In this document: positions 42,246 to 51,076 of the stretch, one piece after another | Layout: each line of letters starts with the position of its first letter | How positions within the stretch are numbered: the stretch's first letter is position 1 | Assembly (NCBI GenBank): GCA_023433405.1 | Contig: JAEZCT010000048.1 | Coordinates: forward strand, 3,458-67,457 | Length of the DNA: 64,000 nt | Reading direction: 5' to 3' | From: Bacillota bacterium | GTDB taxonomy: Bacteria; Bacillota; Clostridia; Oscillospirales; Ruminococcaceae | Made by a program: the position numbers and the translations under genes | Notes under the pieces: model-generated | Told to the model about the DNA's origin: nothing | Database searches by the model: none | What the model saw: only the letters and a program-made list of their open reading frames with translations

Positions 42246-44989
42246 TAAAACTCCTCCTTTACACCGCTTGCCGCCAAGCGCACGGTGACGGTATGGGGCG
42301 CATCCACGCTCAGCGCCTCGACGACGCCTCTGGCAATTACCGCTCCCCCGCCCATTGGCATAACCCCGCACGCCGCCCCGTCAATACATACCTCGGCTAT
42401 GCGATACTTTCCCCAGTCAAGGCGGCGTGGGTTTTGGTATTCCACCGTCAGGTGTCTGCCCGCAAACACAGTCCGGACGGCGGCGTTTCCCTGCCCGTCA
42501 AACTGCTCGGCGGCAAGCTTTGGGCGCAGGGCAAGGCTGCCAAGCTCCCCGCGAACACCGTATACCTCGGTAAGCATCAAAAGCAAAAGCCAGCTTGCGG
42601 TACCGGTTAGGTAATGGTACTGCCCCCGCCCCTTGCCGTTAAAATACTCGGGCACTCCCGGATAGATGCGCGAGGTTTCAAAATTCGCCGCCAGACCATA
42701 TAAGGCCTGCAGCGCCTCCCAGCCCTCCCGCGCAAGCCCGCGCCGGTAAAGGGCAAAGGCAAACATTACCGCCATGTGGCAGAACACCGCGCCGTTTTCC
42801 TTGGTGCCGTAGGCAAACCCGAAGCAACGGCCCATATCGAGCTTCACCTCTTTAAAATCGGTGTTGAGGCGGTAGCCTCCAACGCCCTTATTAAAGAGGT
42901 AATGCCGGGCGGCCCTTGCCGCTTCCCTTGCCTGTTCGTCGGTGGCAATGCCCATCATAAGCGGGAACACCTGCCCGGTCAGGGTCATGCGCACACCGCT
43001 CGGGTGGTCTCCCTCAAGCGGCTTGCCCGCGTTATCGTAGTAGCCGTTAAACCAGTGATACCCCTCGGCGGAGCCAATCCACTCCTGCCCGCGCAGGTGG
43101 CTTCGCAGCCATTCGCCTTTTTTGCGCAGATCCTCGGCGACCCGCTCGGTGGAAAGCACCGCCTTTTTACCGCTGACACTGTGCGCGCAGGAGCCCGCGT
43201 AGCGGTGCAGCAGCGCGCGCCGAGCGGCGGGGTCGGCATAATCCACCGGGGCGCTCAGGCTGTCAAGAAGCGGCATCAGCTCCTCGGCAAGGGAAAGCTC
43301 CGCAACGCCCGCAACGCGCCGGGCATTCAAAAGAAGCTCCGAGAGCTCAAGCAGGTTCCCCGCGCAAAAGGCGGTAAACGCCACCGTTTCTCCCTTATCC
43401 TTCGCCATATCAAAGGCGTCGTTCCAGTCCGCGCCCTCTATGCGCAGGTTTCCGTAATCCCCGGCGTTAAAGAAGGCGGTGAGGTGCTGCACAAGTATAT
43501 GCTCAAGCACCGTGCCGGTGATGGGTCCGCCCGCCTCATCCTTCTGGCGGCTGCCATAGTCGGGGCTCCAACGCTCATCGGCCTGGGTGCAGCGCATGGT
43601 AAGCCGGTCCTTGAAGTAGGGGCATTGCTCAAGCAAAAAGCCAAGGTCGCCGCTTTGGTTAATATACAAAAGCGTGGTGAAAAACGGCCACACCCCGTGG
43701 TCGGACCATACCCGGCTGATGTTGTTGCGGTCTGCAATAAACTCGCCGGGCGCCGCGCCGATGATGGTTGCGTTGGTGCCGTCCATCCGCACGCCGCCAA
43801 AGTTGTTGAGCAGCAGCGGGCGCACCGCGTCGGTCTCCAGCAGTAAAAGCGCCAGACAGTCCTGCCACAGGTCGCGCCAGCCGCGCCCGCCCTTGCCGTA
43901 ATCGTGGTGCGGCAAAAAGGAGCAGCCGTATATGCGCCGCAGAATAGGCTGAAGGGATACCCAGCGCATCCAGCCGTCAAACGACCTGTCGCCCCCGGCA
44001 AAGGAAAGCCCGCGAAGCTTCTCCGCCCAAAAGGCCTTGTTTTCATCAAGCAGCCGCTCAAACCCCTGCCCGTTGAGACTGGGCAGAACGCCGGCGCGTC
44101 CCGTCTCCCGCTCCGGCGCGATTGAAAGCGCCACCACATATGCGGCGGATTCACCCGGGGCAAGACGGCGTCCGGCAAACCGCAGCGCGCCTATTGCCTC
44201 GCCGCCCTCCGCCGTTTTTCCGGCACCCAGCCATTCCCCCTCGTTTGCCGCGACAGCCCGTGGCCATTCCAGGCTGCCCCCCTCACCGATGAAATCCTCC
44301 ACAAGTGGGATGGCGCCCTGCGGCGGCGTTCCATCGCCCTCCGCGCCGTATACGGCATAGGTAACCAGATTGGGGCGATGCCCGCGCTCGTCAAAGGTCA
44401 TGACCGGGGTCAGCTCCACCCCCTCGCGCACGATAAGGGTGCGGTTTAATAGGCTGGTAACATGGCGGTGGTCGCGCAAATTCTCGGCACTGCGCCCGTA
44501 AATAGGCACGGCTGCGGTGGGAGTAATCTCCAACGCCGTTGTGCCGATATTGGTGAGGGTAACCCTCATCAGCTCCGCCGTCAGGGCATTGGCCGGCACG
44601 AAGCTGACTATCTCGGCACGAATGCCAAGCGTCGCGTTCTCCCGCGTCACCTTGTGCCACAAAAGCCCCGCCTCCAGCGTGACCTGGTCGCAATCCTCCG
44701 CAAGCTGGCGCGCAGAGGCACCCGCCGCAGACCACGCGCCCGCTCCCTTAATATACACCCAAAAGTTGCGCCCCGATTTCGTATTGTGTAAATCCTGCAC
44801 GCTTACCGGCAGGTTAAAAAAGGTGCGCTGACTTGTTTTAATATCGCCGTTAAGCGTAGGGGTAATGGCGCTCATCATCCCCGCTTCGTTCGCTAAGGGA
44901 AAATACAGGTCGCTGCTGTGGTGGGGGTTCTTGAGTACAAAATCCGCCGAAGTATCATTTTGGTTTAAAAAGCTCCAGCTGTTATTCAT
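42245..44989 (-). CDS. GH94 family glycoside phosphorylase (cellobiose/laminaribiose type)
   Basis: This cytoplasmic enzyme is predicted to cleave a beta-linked glucose disaccharide or oligosaccharide with phosphate, giving glucose-1-phosphate. Over 914 residues the parts are a beta-sandwich domain (about 1-300), then the barrel with CSFLPHHDYGKGGRGWRDLW, and MDGTNATIIGAAPGEFIADR. The catalytic Asp lies in RIEGADWNDAFDMAKDKGE. The C-terminal portion has NGKGRGQYHYLTGTASWLLL. Its length is closer to laminaribiose phosphorylases than to the roughly 810-residue cellobiose phosphorylases, a weak hint for beta-1,3 substrates. ATG 44989 follows GAAAGGAC by eight bases. It is translationally coupled to the next gene. 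Confidence 0.85.
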   Translation of the reverse strand: MNNSWSFLNQNDTSADFVLKNPHHSSDLYFPLANEAGMMSAITPTLNGDIKTSQRTFFNLPVSVQDLHNTKSGRNFWVYIKGAGAWSAAGASARQLAEDCDQVTLEAGLLWHKVTRENATLGIRAEIVSFVPANALTAELMRVTLTNIGTTALEITPTAAVPIYGRSAENLRDHRHVTSLLNRTLIVREGVELTPVMTFDERGHRPNLVTYAVYGAEGDGTPPQGAIPLVEDFIGEGGSLEWPRAVAANEGEWLGAGKTAEGGEAIGALRFAGRRLAPGESAAYVVALSIAPERETGRAGVLPSLNGQGFERLLDENKAFWAEKLRGLSFAGGDRSFDGWMRWVSLQPILRRIYGCSFLPHHDYGKGGRGWRDLWQDCLALLLLETDAVRPLLLNNFGGVRMDGTNATIIGAAPGEFIADRNNISRVWSDHGVWPFFTTLLYINQSGDLGFLLEQCPYFKDRLTMRCTQADERWSPDYGSRQKDEAGGPITGTVLEHILVQHLTAFFNAGDYGNLRIEGADWNDAFDMAKDKGETVAFTAFCAGNLLELSELLLNARRVAGVAELSLAEELMPLLDSLSAPVDYADPAARRALLHRYAGSCAHSVSGKKAVLSTERVAEDLRKKGEWLRSHLRGQEWIGSAEGYHWFNGYYDNAGKPLEGDHPSGVRMTLTGQVFPLMMGIATDEQAREAARAARHYLFNKGVGGYRLNTDFKEVKLDMGRCFGFAYGTKENGAVFCHMAVMFAFALYRRGLAREGWEALQALYGLAANFETSRIYPGVPEYFNGKGRGQYHYLTGTASWLLLLMLTEVYGVRGELGSLALRPKLAAEQFDGQGNAAVRTVFAGRHLTVEYQNPRRLDWGKYRIAEVCIDGAACGVMPMGGGAVIARGVVEALSVDAPHTVTVRLAASGVKEEF

Positions 44990-45046
44990 CTGCATTTGTC
45001 CTTTCAATAAATCAAAGGCGTATTTTTATCAAGCAGGGGGCGTCGG

Positions 45047-45925
45047 CTACAGGTTAAAAAACTCGTAGGTTCGCGTCCATGTCTGCGTCCTGCCCGGGAC
45101 AAGGTCAACGCGCACAAACACCTCAGGGCTTACCACATGCAGGCAGCCCCACAGCGCAACTTTGCAGGGGCTAAAGTCAACGCTTTCGCGCACGCCCGCG
45201 CCTGCCTGGGTGTGGATAAGCTGCCAGGTATAAGCGGCGTCCGTCCTAAAATCCGGCAGGCAGTAAAAGGAGGTCTTGCGCTCCCCCTCCGGCCAGGTGA
45301 CCACGCCGTTTTCAAAAACGGCCTCCCCGTTCCTCCGGTTAAGCTCGGTGCAGCCCGATAGGGTAAGCTCATAGCCCCGATCGATAGGTCTGCCGTCAAT
45401 GGCGAGAAAATTGTGACAATACTCGGTGGTGGAAATGAGCTTATCCCCCTTATTTGTGAGGGCGTAGCTGATGCGCAGAGTGTTATCGTCCACACTTACT
45501 GTTTTTTCGTACTCGTAGGCGTACCCGTTGCAGGGGGCGGCAGCTACCCCAAAGCGCACAGACTGCGCCGTTGCCGTAACCGACGCGCCAGCCGGGATAA
45601 CCTCATAGGGGTAAAAAAAGTCGTAGGGCTTGCTGTCGGGCTTTATAAGCTGCCCCACCCCTATTTTGATAAAGCCTTCTCCCTCACCGGCATCCTCGTA
45701 GCCGACAGCCGACTCAATGCCAAACTCGCCGCACAGTCCGCAGCCGCCGGAGCCCTGCCCTTTGGTAAGCGACTCCGGGGCGCAAAAGGTGTGTTTGCCA
45801 TCGAGCGTTACATCTGTAATAAAGCCGTTGTGGTCAAACCGTGAGCCGGCGTAAAAGGCTCCGGGCTTACTAATTTGCACCTTCAAACGGCTAGTTTGTA
45901 ATAGAAAACGGTCGTCAGTGTTCAT
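45047..45925 (-). CDS. Galactose-mutarotase-like beta-sandwich protein
   Basis: The 292-residue soluble protein has an aldose-1-epimerase-like super-sandwich pattern. Its opening LQISKPGAF-type strand leads to YAGSRFDHNGFITDVTLDG, then GFIKIGVGQLIKPDSKPYDF, TTEYCHNFLAIDGRPIDRGY with a likely active-site His, and VRVDLVPGRTQTWTRTYEF at the end. It lies between GH30 and GH94 in a beta-glucan cluster, so it may interconvert anomers of released sugars, but members of this fold have varied roles. ATG 45925 is taken; the ribosome site AAAAAGGAG is separated from it by a stable hairpin. GTG 45940 is the alternative start. Confidence 0.72.
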   Translation of the reverse strand: MNTDDRFLLQTSRLKVQISKPGAFYAGSRFDHNGFITDVTLDGKHTFCAPESLTKGQGSGGCGLCGEFGIESAVGYEDAGEGEGFIKIGVGQLIKPDSKPYDFFYPYEVIPAGASVTATAQSVRFGVAAAPCNGYAYEYEKTVSVDDNTLRISYALTNKGDKLISTTEYCHNFLAIDGRPIDRGYELTLSGCTELNRRNGEAVFENGVVTWPEGERKTSFYCLPDFRTDAAYTWQLIHTQAGAGVRESVDFSPCKVALWGCLHVVSPEVFVRVDLVPGRTQTWTRTYEFFNL

Positions 45926-45934
45926 TTTCGTATT

Positions 45935-45958
45935 CGGCACGGCGGCTTTGCCGTGCCG
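45935..45958 (-). promoter_or_regulatory. Hairpin between ribosome site and start codon of the mutarotase-like gene
   Basis: CGGCACGGC and GCCGTGCCG form a perfect nine-pair stem with a six-base loop. It lies directly between AAAAAGGAG (45961-45969) and ATG 45925. Folding would shorten the effective spacing to about 11 bases. No T run follows on the minus strand, so it is not a terminator for this operon. Confidence 0.6.
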
Positions 45959-46056
45959 TTCTCCTTTTTACCTGTTATTCCATTGATAAAAAATTCAAAT
46001 GAGGACAACTGCTATGATTTATGGATTTTAACGCAATTATTTAACGACAGTTTTAT

Positions 46057-47394
46057 TTAGGCAAATACAAAGGTCGCTATGGCATGGGCGGGCAGGGTGT
46101 GGGCCACGAAGTTCGCCCCTGCGCCCGCCTGAAGCTCTTGCGCGTCGTCGGTTTCGTTCATTACAACCAGCGCTATCGAGCCGTCGGTGTTTTCAAAGGC
46201 CGCATGGGTTAGCGTTGTCGCGACCTCTGTCTCCACCTCTATCCGCACCGCGCCCGGCTTAACAAAGCGCGAAAACTGCCCGATGTAGTAGTACGAGCTG
46301 TTTACGGTGAGCTGCTGCGTCTTGGTATTTGCTATAATAGGTGCGTCGCAGTAGTTTGCCTTATGGTTTGGACCACCCTGCTCGTCAAGGATAAGGTTCC
46401 AGTCAATCCAGCCCTCCTGCCAGTTGTTAAAATCGCCTAGGATGTTGCGCCCGTAACGCTCGCCGGTCTGCCATGAGCCGGGCTTTACACCGCCCTCAAT
46501 GCAGCCCTCGGTAAACAGGATGTGCTTATCGGGGAACATTTCGTGCACCTTGGAGAGCGCCGAGAAGTCCTCGGAAACATACCAGTGGTTGGCGACGCCA
46601 TAGATATACTGCGCGGCCTCGGGGTCGGAGAGGGTGGCCTTCGCGCGCTCAAACAGGATGTCGCGGTTGTGGTCGATAATATAGATGCGAACATCGCTAA
46701 GCCCGCTGTCGCGCAGGGTGGGACCAAGGTGGCGCTTGACAAAATCGGCCTCCTCCCCGGCGGTATACAGGCAGGAATCCCACGTCTGGAGCGCCTCGGT
46801 TTCGTTCTGCACCGTAACCGCCCAGATGTGAAAGCCCCTCTTTTGCATCTCGCGGATGTACTCTACAAAGTACCGCGCCCATACCCCGGCATACTCGGGC
46901 AGGAGCTTTCCTCCGTTGTTCATTTCACCGTTGGTTTTCATCCAGGCGGGCGGGCTCCAGGGGGAGGCCAGCAGGGGGATATCCTGCCCCCTTGCCGCAA
47001 TGGCATCCCTGATAAACGGCACCGTCCAGCGGTCCTCGCGGGAAAGGTCAAAGGTGGAAAGCTCCCGGTCGTTCTCCTTTACATAGGTGTAGTTCTCCAA
47101 GGAAAAGTCGCAGCTGTGGATATGTACCCGTCCTATGCCGTAGCCTATGCCTCGGGCGGGGTCGAAATAAAGCCTGATAATCTCCTCCTGCACAGCCTTG
47201 TCAAGACGGGAGTAAGTATACGCCGCCGATTCGGTGAACGCGCCGCCAAAGCCGACTACCTGCTGGTACCGCTTTGCCTTATTCAGTGTTAGCGCCAAAA
47301 TCCCCTCTCTTTTTTGCGCGGCGGAGAACTCCCCTTTTACCGTAAGACGGTCGCCGGTTCCTTGGGCGGATTGGATAATGGTTGCCTTGTTCAT
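46057..47394 (-). CDS. GH30 family beta-glycosidase, intracellular
   Basis: This retaining beta-glycosidase of family GH30 (beta-glucosylceramidase or beta-1,6-glucanase branch) has 445 residues. The family opening QQVVGFGGAFTESAAYTYS is present. The acid/base Glu lies in IWAVTVQNETEALQTW, and the nucleophile Glu in HILFTEGCIEGG. SPWSPPAWMKTNGEMNNGG is the conserved substrate-cleft segment, and a small beta-sandwich ends the protein. There is no signal peptide, so it acts inside the cell, unlike secreted GH30 glucanases. ATG 47394 is chosen near the family start. It is the first gene of the cluster and has palindromic operator-like sites upstream. Confidence 0.88.
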   Translation of the reverse strand: MNKATIIQSAQGTGDRLTVKGEFSAAQKREGILALTLNKAKRYQQVVGFGGAFTESAAYTYSRLDKAVQEEIIRLYFDPARGIGYGIGRVHIHSCDFSLENYTYVKENDRELSTFDLSREDRWTVPFIRDAIAARGQDIPLLASPWSPPAWMKTNGEMNNGGKLLPEYAGVWARYFVEYIREMQKRGFHIWAVTVQNETEALQTWDSCLYTAGEEADFVKRHLGPTLRDSGLSDVRIYIIDHNRDILFERAKATLSDPEAAQYIYGVANHWYVSEDFSALSKVHEMFPDKHILFTEGCIEGGVKPGSWQTGERYGRNILGDFNNWQEGWIDWNLILDEQGGPNHKANYCDAPIIANTKTQQLTVNSSYYYIGQFSRFVKPGAVRIEVETEVATTLTHAAFENTDGSIALVVMNETDDAQELQAGAGANFVAHTLPAHAIATFVFA

Positions 47395-47466
47395 ATCGTT
47401 TCCGGTCCTTTCATGATTAGTTGGGGTTGCTTCCATTCTCTTTCTATTTGAATAAAACTGTATTGT

Positions 47467-47476
47467 AAATCGATTT
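47467..47476. promoter_or_regulatory. Operator-like palindrome near the GH30 start
   Basis: AAATCGATTT is a perfect 10-base palindrome with the central CG typical of LacI/GalR operators. A related 20-base site lies about 130 bases further upstream. Confidence 0.45.
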
Positions 47477-47595
47477 CGTCAAGCCACCTCTCTTTTTCTG
47501 CGATAAGGTTTTGCTATGCTGATTTTTTCGCGTCAGCTCAATATGTATTGGCTTTTTCATCGGCGATTTTGCGCCGGTACAGGCTGCTGTTTTGC

Positions 47596-47615
47596 TTGTG
47601 TAATCGATTTCACAA
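47596..47615. promoter_or_regulatory. LacI-type operator / cre-like site upstream of GH30
   Basis: TTGTGTAATCGATTTCACAA is palindromic at 9 of 10 pairs. The inner TGTAATCGATTTCA (47599-47612) fits every defined position of the catabolite control element TGWAANCGNTNWCA. It could bind CcpA or a local LacI-family regulator; no such regulator gene is in the window. Confidence 0.6.
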
Positions 47616-47695
47616 CCCCTGAGCATTGTTCCACGCATTCATTATACCAGAAATTTTGTATCCCGCCAGAGGTAAATTAAAAAAAGCGCAAAAAA
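47616..47695. other. Intergenic end of the GH30 upstream region
   Basis: With 47395-47595 this forms a 300-base spacer between GH30 and the glgP terminator. Apart from the two operator-like palindromes nothing is evident; the minus-strand promoter of GH30 should lie here but no clean -35/-10 pair was found. Confidence 0.35.
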
Positions 47696-47730
47696 CCGTG
47701 CGGCGGCACATGGCGTGTGCCGCCGCACGG
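47689..47730 (-). terminator. Terminator of glycogen phosphorylase gene
   Basis: CCGTGCGGCGGCACA (47696-47710) and TGTGCCGCCGCACGG (47716-47730) form a perfect 15-pair stem with a five-base loop. On the minus strand TTTTTTGCGC follows. Confidence 0.92.
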
Positions 47731-47768
47731 TAATGAACTGAGCTTTTACGGTTATTTGGAGAATAGTA

Positions 47769-50162
47769 TTACAGCTCCCATATCCTGCGCGCATACTCCG
47801 CGATGGAGCGGTCGGCGGAAAAGCGCCCGGCTCCCGCTATGTTGTGCAGGGACATCTTCTGCCAGCGAATGTTGTCCTGATAATCCCGCTGGGCATAGTT
47901 CTGAGCCTTTTCGTAGGATTCATAATCCGCCAGCACCATGTAGGGGTCCGATTCCTTGAGGGAACGCGCCACGTCCTCAAAGGTATTTCCTCCAATGCCC
48001 TCGCCCAGCAGGTCGATGGCGCGGCGTATGGTCTGGTTCTCCTCGTATATCTCCATGGGGCGGTAGCCGGCCGCGCGGCGGGCATCCACCTCCCCGGTGG
48101 TCATGCCAAAGGTGATGATGTTATCCATCCCGCAGGCCTCGCAGATCTCAATGTTTGCGCCGTCGAGCGTACCCAGCGTAATCGCGCCGTTAAGCATCAG
48201 CTTCATATTGCCGGTGCCGGAGGCCTCGGTACCCGCAAGGGAAATCTGCTCGGATATCTCGCTTGCGGGCATCAACAGCTCCGAGAGGGTGACGCGGTAA
48301 TCCTCCAAATAAACAATGCGCAGCTTGTCGCGCAAAAGCGGGTTCTCCTCCAGCTCCTTGGAAAGGGAGCAGATGAGCCGTATAATTTGCTTTGCAAGGT
48401 AATAGCCGGGGGCCGCCTTTGCGCCAAAGATATAGGTGCGCGGCGTAAAATCCATATCGGGATTCTCCAAAAGGCGCTGGTACTGGGTGATAATGTGCAG
48501 CGCGTTGAGGTGCTGGCGCTTATACTCATGCAGCCGCTTTACCTGTACGTCAAAGATCGAGTCGCAGTTTAGCCGCTGCCCTGTCTCGCCCAGGATATAC
48601 TTTGCAAAGGCCTCCTTGTTTTTACGCTTCACCTCAGCCAGCCGGAGCAAAACCCGTTCGTCGTCGGCATAGCGGCGCAGCTCGTCGAGACGCGCGGTTT
48701 CCTTGATGTATTTTTCGCCTATCAGCTCGTTAAGCAGCTCAGTCAGCGGGCGGTTGGATTGGTACAGCCAACGGCGGGACGCGATGCCGTTTGTAATGTT
48801 GTAAAACTTTCCGGGCATTACGTCATAAAAATCGCGGAACACGGAGTTTTTGAGTATCTCGGAGTGAATTTGCGATACGCCGTTAACCGCGTGGCTTGCG
48901 CATACCGAAAGGTTTGCCATGCGTATGCGGCCGCCGTATACCACCGCCATCCGCCCCACCTTTTCCAGGTCGCCGGTTTGCTCAAACATCTCGCGGCAGA
49001 AGCGCTCGTTAATTTCATGCACGATCTGGCTGATGCGCGGCAGCGTGGCGGAGAACAGCTGCTCATCCCACACCTCCAGCGCCTCGCTCATTACCGTATG
49101 GTTGGTATACGCAAAGGTGCGGGTTACAAGGTACCACGATTTATCCCACGAATAGCCGCATTCATCCAGCAGAATGCGCATAAGCTCTGGGATGGCAAGG
49201 CTTGGGTGGGTGTCGTTGATGTGTATGGCAACCTTATCGGGCAGGCTCTCCAGCGTGCCGTAGGTTTTAAGCTGCTTGCGGCAGATGTCGGCAATGGAGG
49301 CGGCGCACATAAAATACTGCTGGCGCAGGCGCAGGCTCTTGCCCTCCACATGGTTGTCGTTGGGATACAGCACCTTGCTGATTACCTCCGCCATCGAGTT
49401 CTGTCCCATGGCGCGCAGGTAGTCGCCCTTGTTAAACAGGTCCATATCAAGCCCGGGGCTGATCGCCTTCCACAGCCGCAGCTTGCTCACCCCGCGGGAG
49501 GCATAGCCCGAAAGGTACATGTCATAGGGTATTGCCTTTACTACGTTGTAATTAACATGGCGCACCTCGTGGTAGCCGTCGCGCCAGCTTTCCACAATCT
49601 CGCCGTCAAAGCGCACGTCAACCGCCTGGTCGCGCCGCTCCACCAGCCAAATATCGCCGCCGGGCAGCCAGTTATCGGGCAGCTCGGTCTGCCAGCCATC
49701 CAAAATGCGCTGCTTGAAAATGCCGTACTCGTACAGGATCGAGTAGCCCGTGGCGGTGTAATCAAGCGAAGCCAGCGAGTCTAGAAAGCAGGCTGCCAGT
49801 CTGCCAAGGCCGCCGTTGCCAAGCCCCGCGTCCGGCTCGTGCTCGTACAGGTTTTCAAGCTCCACATGCAGCTCGGATAGAACCTCGCCTGCCACCTCGC
49901 TAAGCCCAAGGTTATGCAGGTTGTTTTTTAGTGAGCGACCAAGCAAAAATTCCATGCAAAGGTAATAAACCCGCTTGCCGCCGTGGCTGTCGGTATCCGC
50001 CACAAAGCGGCGGCGCTTTTCGGTGAGCAGGTCGCGCACCACAATGGCCAGCGCCTTATAGTAGATCTCATCCGAGGCCTCGCTCGGTTCAAGGGCAAAT
50101 TTGTTTTGCAGTGTCAGTTCAATGAGTGAGCGCAGCTGTGTCTTTGTAAGTGTTCGTTCCAT
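47769..50162 (-). CDS. glgP: Glycogen/starch alpha-glucan phosphorylase
   Basis: This PLP enzyme releases glucose-1-phosphate from glycogen or maltodextrins. The 797 residues are family length. Characteristic parts are YYLCMEFLLGRSLKNNLHNL, DAGLGNGGLGRLAACFLDSL, AIHINDTHPSLAIPELMRIL and VKRLHEYKRQHLNALHII. The PLP-binding Lys lies in ASGTGNMKLMLNGAITLGTL. ATG 50162 follows AAGGAAAAAG. It has its own promoter and terminator, so it is a separate unit from the beta-glucan cluster downstream. No other glycogen gene is present in the window. Confidence 0.97.
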   Translation of the reverse strand: MERTLTKTQLRSLIELTLQNKFALEPSEASDEIYYKALAIVVRDLLTEKRRRFVADTDSHGGKRVYYLCMEFLLGRSLKNNLHNLGLSEVAGEVLSELHVELENLYEHEPDAGLGNGGLGRLAACFLDSLASLDYTATGYSILYEYGIFKQRILDGWQTELPDNWLPGGDIWLVERRDQAVDVRFDGEIVESWRDGYHEVRHVNYNVVKAIPYDMYLSGYASRGVSKLRLWKAISPGLDMDLFNKGDYLRAMGQNSMAEVISKVLYPNDNHVEGKSLRLRQQYFMCAASIADICRKQLKTYGTLESLPDKVAIHINDTHPSLAIPELMRILLDECGYSWDKSWYLVTRTFAYTNHTVMSEALEVWDEQLFSATLPRISQIVHEINERFCREMFEQTGDLEKVGRMAVVYGGRIRMANLSVCASHAVNGVSQIHSEILKNSVFRDFYDVMPGKFYNITNGIASRRWLYQSNRPLTELLNELIGEKYIKETARLDELRRYADDERVLLRLAEVKRKNKEAFAKYILGETGQRLNCDSIFDVQVKRLHEYKRQHLNALHIITQYQRLLENPDMDFTPRTYIFGAKAAPGYYLAKQIIRLICSLSKELEENPLLRDKLRIVYLEDYRVTLSELLMPASEISEQISLAGTEASGTGNMKLMLNGAITLGTLDGANIEICEACGMDNIITFGMTTGEVDARRAAGYRPMEIYEENQTIRRAIDLLGEGIGGNTFEDVARSLKESDPYMVLADYESYEKAQNYAQRDYQDNIRWQKMSLHNIAGAGRFSADRSIAEYARRIWEL

Positions 50163-50707
50163 ATCGCTCTTTTTCCTTCCCTTATGTCATCTATGCCGTT
50201 TTTCGAAGTTTTTTTATAATCTTGCGAGGAATGCCGCGCAAGGAGCAGCGTGCGTGTGTTTTTTATGATTGCGTGCGTATGGCACGCCCAATACCCCTTA
50301 TTATACTATAATTAAGCGCCATTTGGCAAACTGCTTGCATTCAAATGCGGAAATTTTACACAAACTACGGAAATTCGTGGCGATTTATAAGCTTTTTTGC
50401 GATAATTAATCCCCCTGTGTAAGCAAATATTTAAATATTAGCTCTTTTTAAATGCGGCAAAATGAATTATAATATAGATACTTATTCTTATGGCTGGTTT
50501 GGCTTTGTCAAAATGCCGCCAACCATATATTTCATTTTTTACTTATTCTTGTTTTTTGCTTTTCATTGCATCCCGTCGCGGGCATTTCGCCGTAACCTTC
50601 GGGCAGCTTGCCCTCCCGCGCTCAGAGCCGCCGGCTTTTAAGAAACACTACCGGTCTTTGCGCCAAAAAGGCTGGCCCGTAATTGACTGCATGAAGGAAG
50701 TGTGCGT
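50163..50707. other. Divergent intergenic region between glgP and zapA
   Basis: This 545-base AT-rich spacer has no supported gene. It contains the glgP promoter (minus) and, near 50468-50473, a TATAAT that may be the -10 of the zapA operon, with no good -35. Confidence 0.45.
50300..50329 (-). promoter_or_regulatory. Promoter of glgP
   Basis: On the minus strand TTGCCA (50324-50329), an 18-base spacer and a perfect TATAAT (50300-50305) lie about 140 bases upstream of the glgP start. Confidence 0.65.
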
Positions 50708-51076
50708 ATGGATAACGCGACCACCGTGAAGATCAACATCTGCGGTACCGACTACTTTATCGCGACAAGTGAAGACCCGTCCTACGTCACCCAGCTGGGC
50801 GAACACATTGACAATATGGTAGAGCGTCTGATGCAGCAGTCCCCCAGCCTTTCGTTAAGCAAGGCGCTTTTGCTGTGCTGCTTGAACACGCTCGACGACC
50901 TTAACCGCGTCAACACCGGCACCGATAATCTGCGCAAGCAGATTAAGGACTATCTCGACGATGCCTCCCGCGCCCGTGATGAAGTGGACGAGCTGCGCCG
51001 GGAGCTAAACCGCCTAAAGAAGGAGCTTGCGCAGTCTCAAACCGAGCGAACGCGCATATCAACAATCGATCAATGA
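50708..51076 (+). CDS. zapA: Cell division protein ZapA
   Basis: This small FtsZ-ring-associated protein bundles FtsZ filaments at mid-cell. The 122 residues start with the ZapA core KINICGTDYFIATSEDPSYV and QLGEHIDNMVERLMQ. A helix and a long C-terminal coiled coil (about 75-115) follow, used for dimerisation. ATG 50708 has GAAGGAAG seven bases upstream. The stop overlaps the next gene's ATG (ATGA), so the pair is coupled, an arrangement often seen with U32 peptidase genes in Firmicutes. Confidence 0.88.
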   Translation: MDNATTVKINICGTDYFIATSEDPSYVTQLGEHIDNMVERLMQQSPSLSLSKALLLCCLNTLDDLNRVNTGTDNLRKQIKDYLDDASRARDEVDELRRELNRLKKELAQSQTERTRISTIDQ

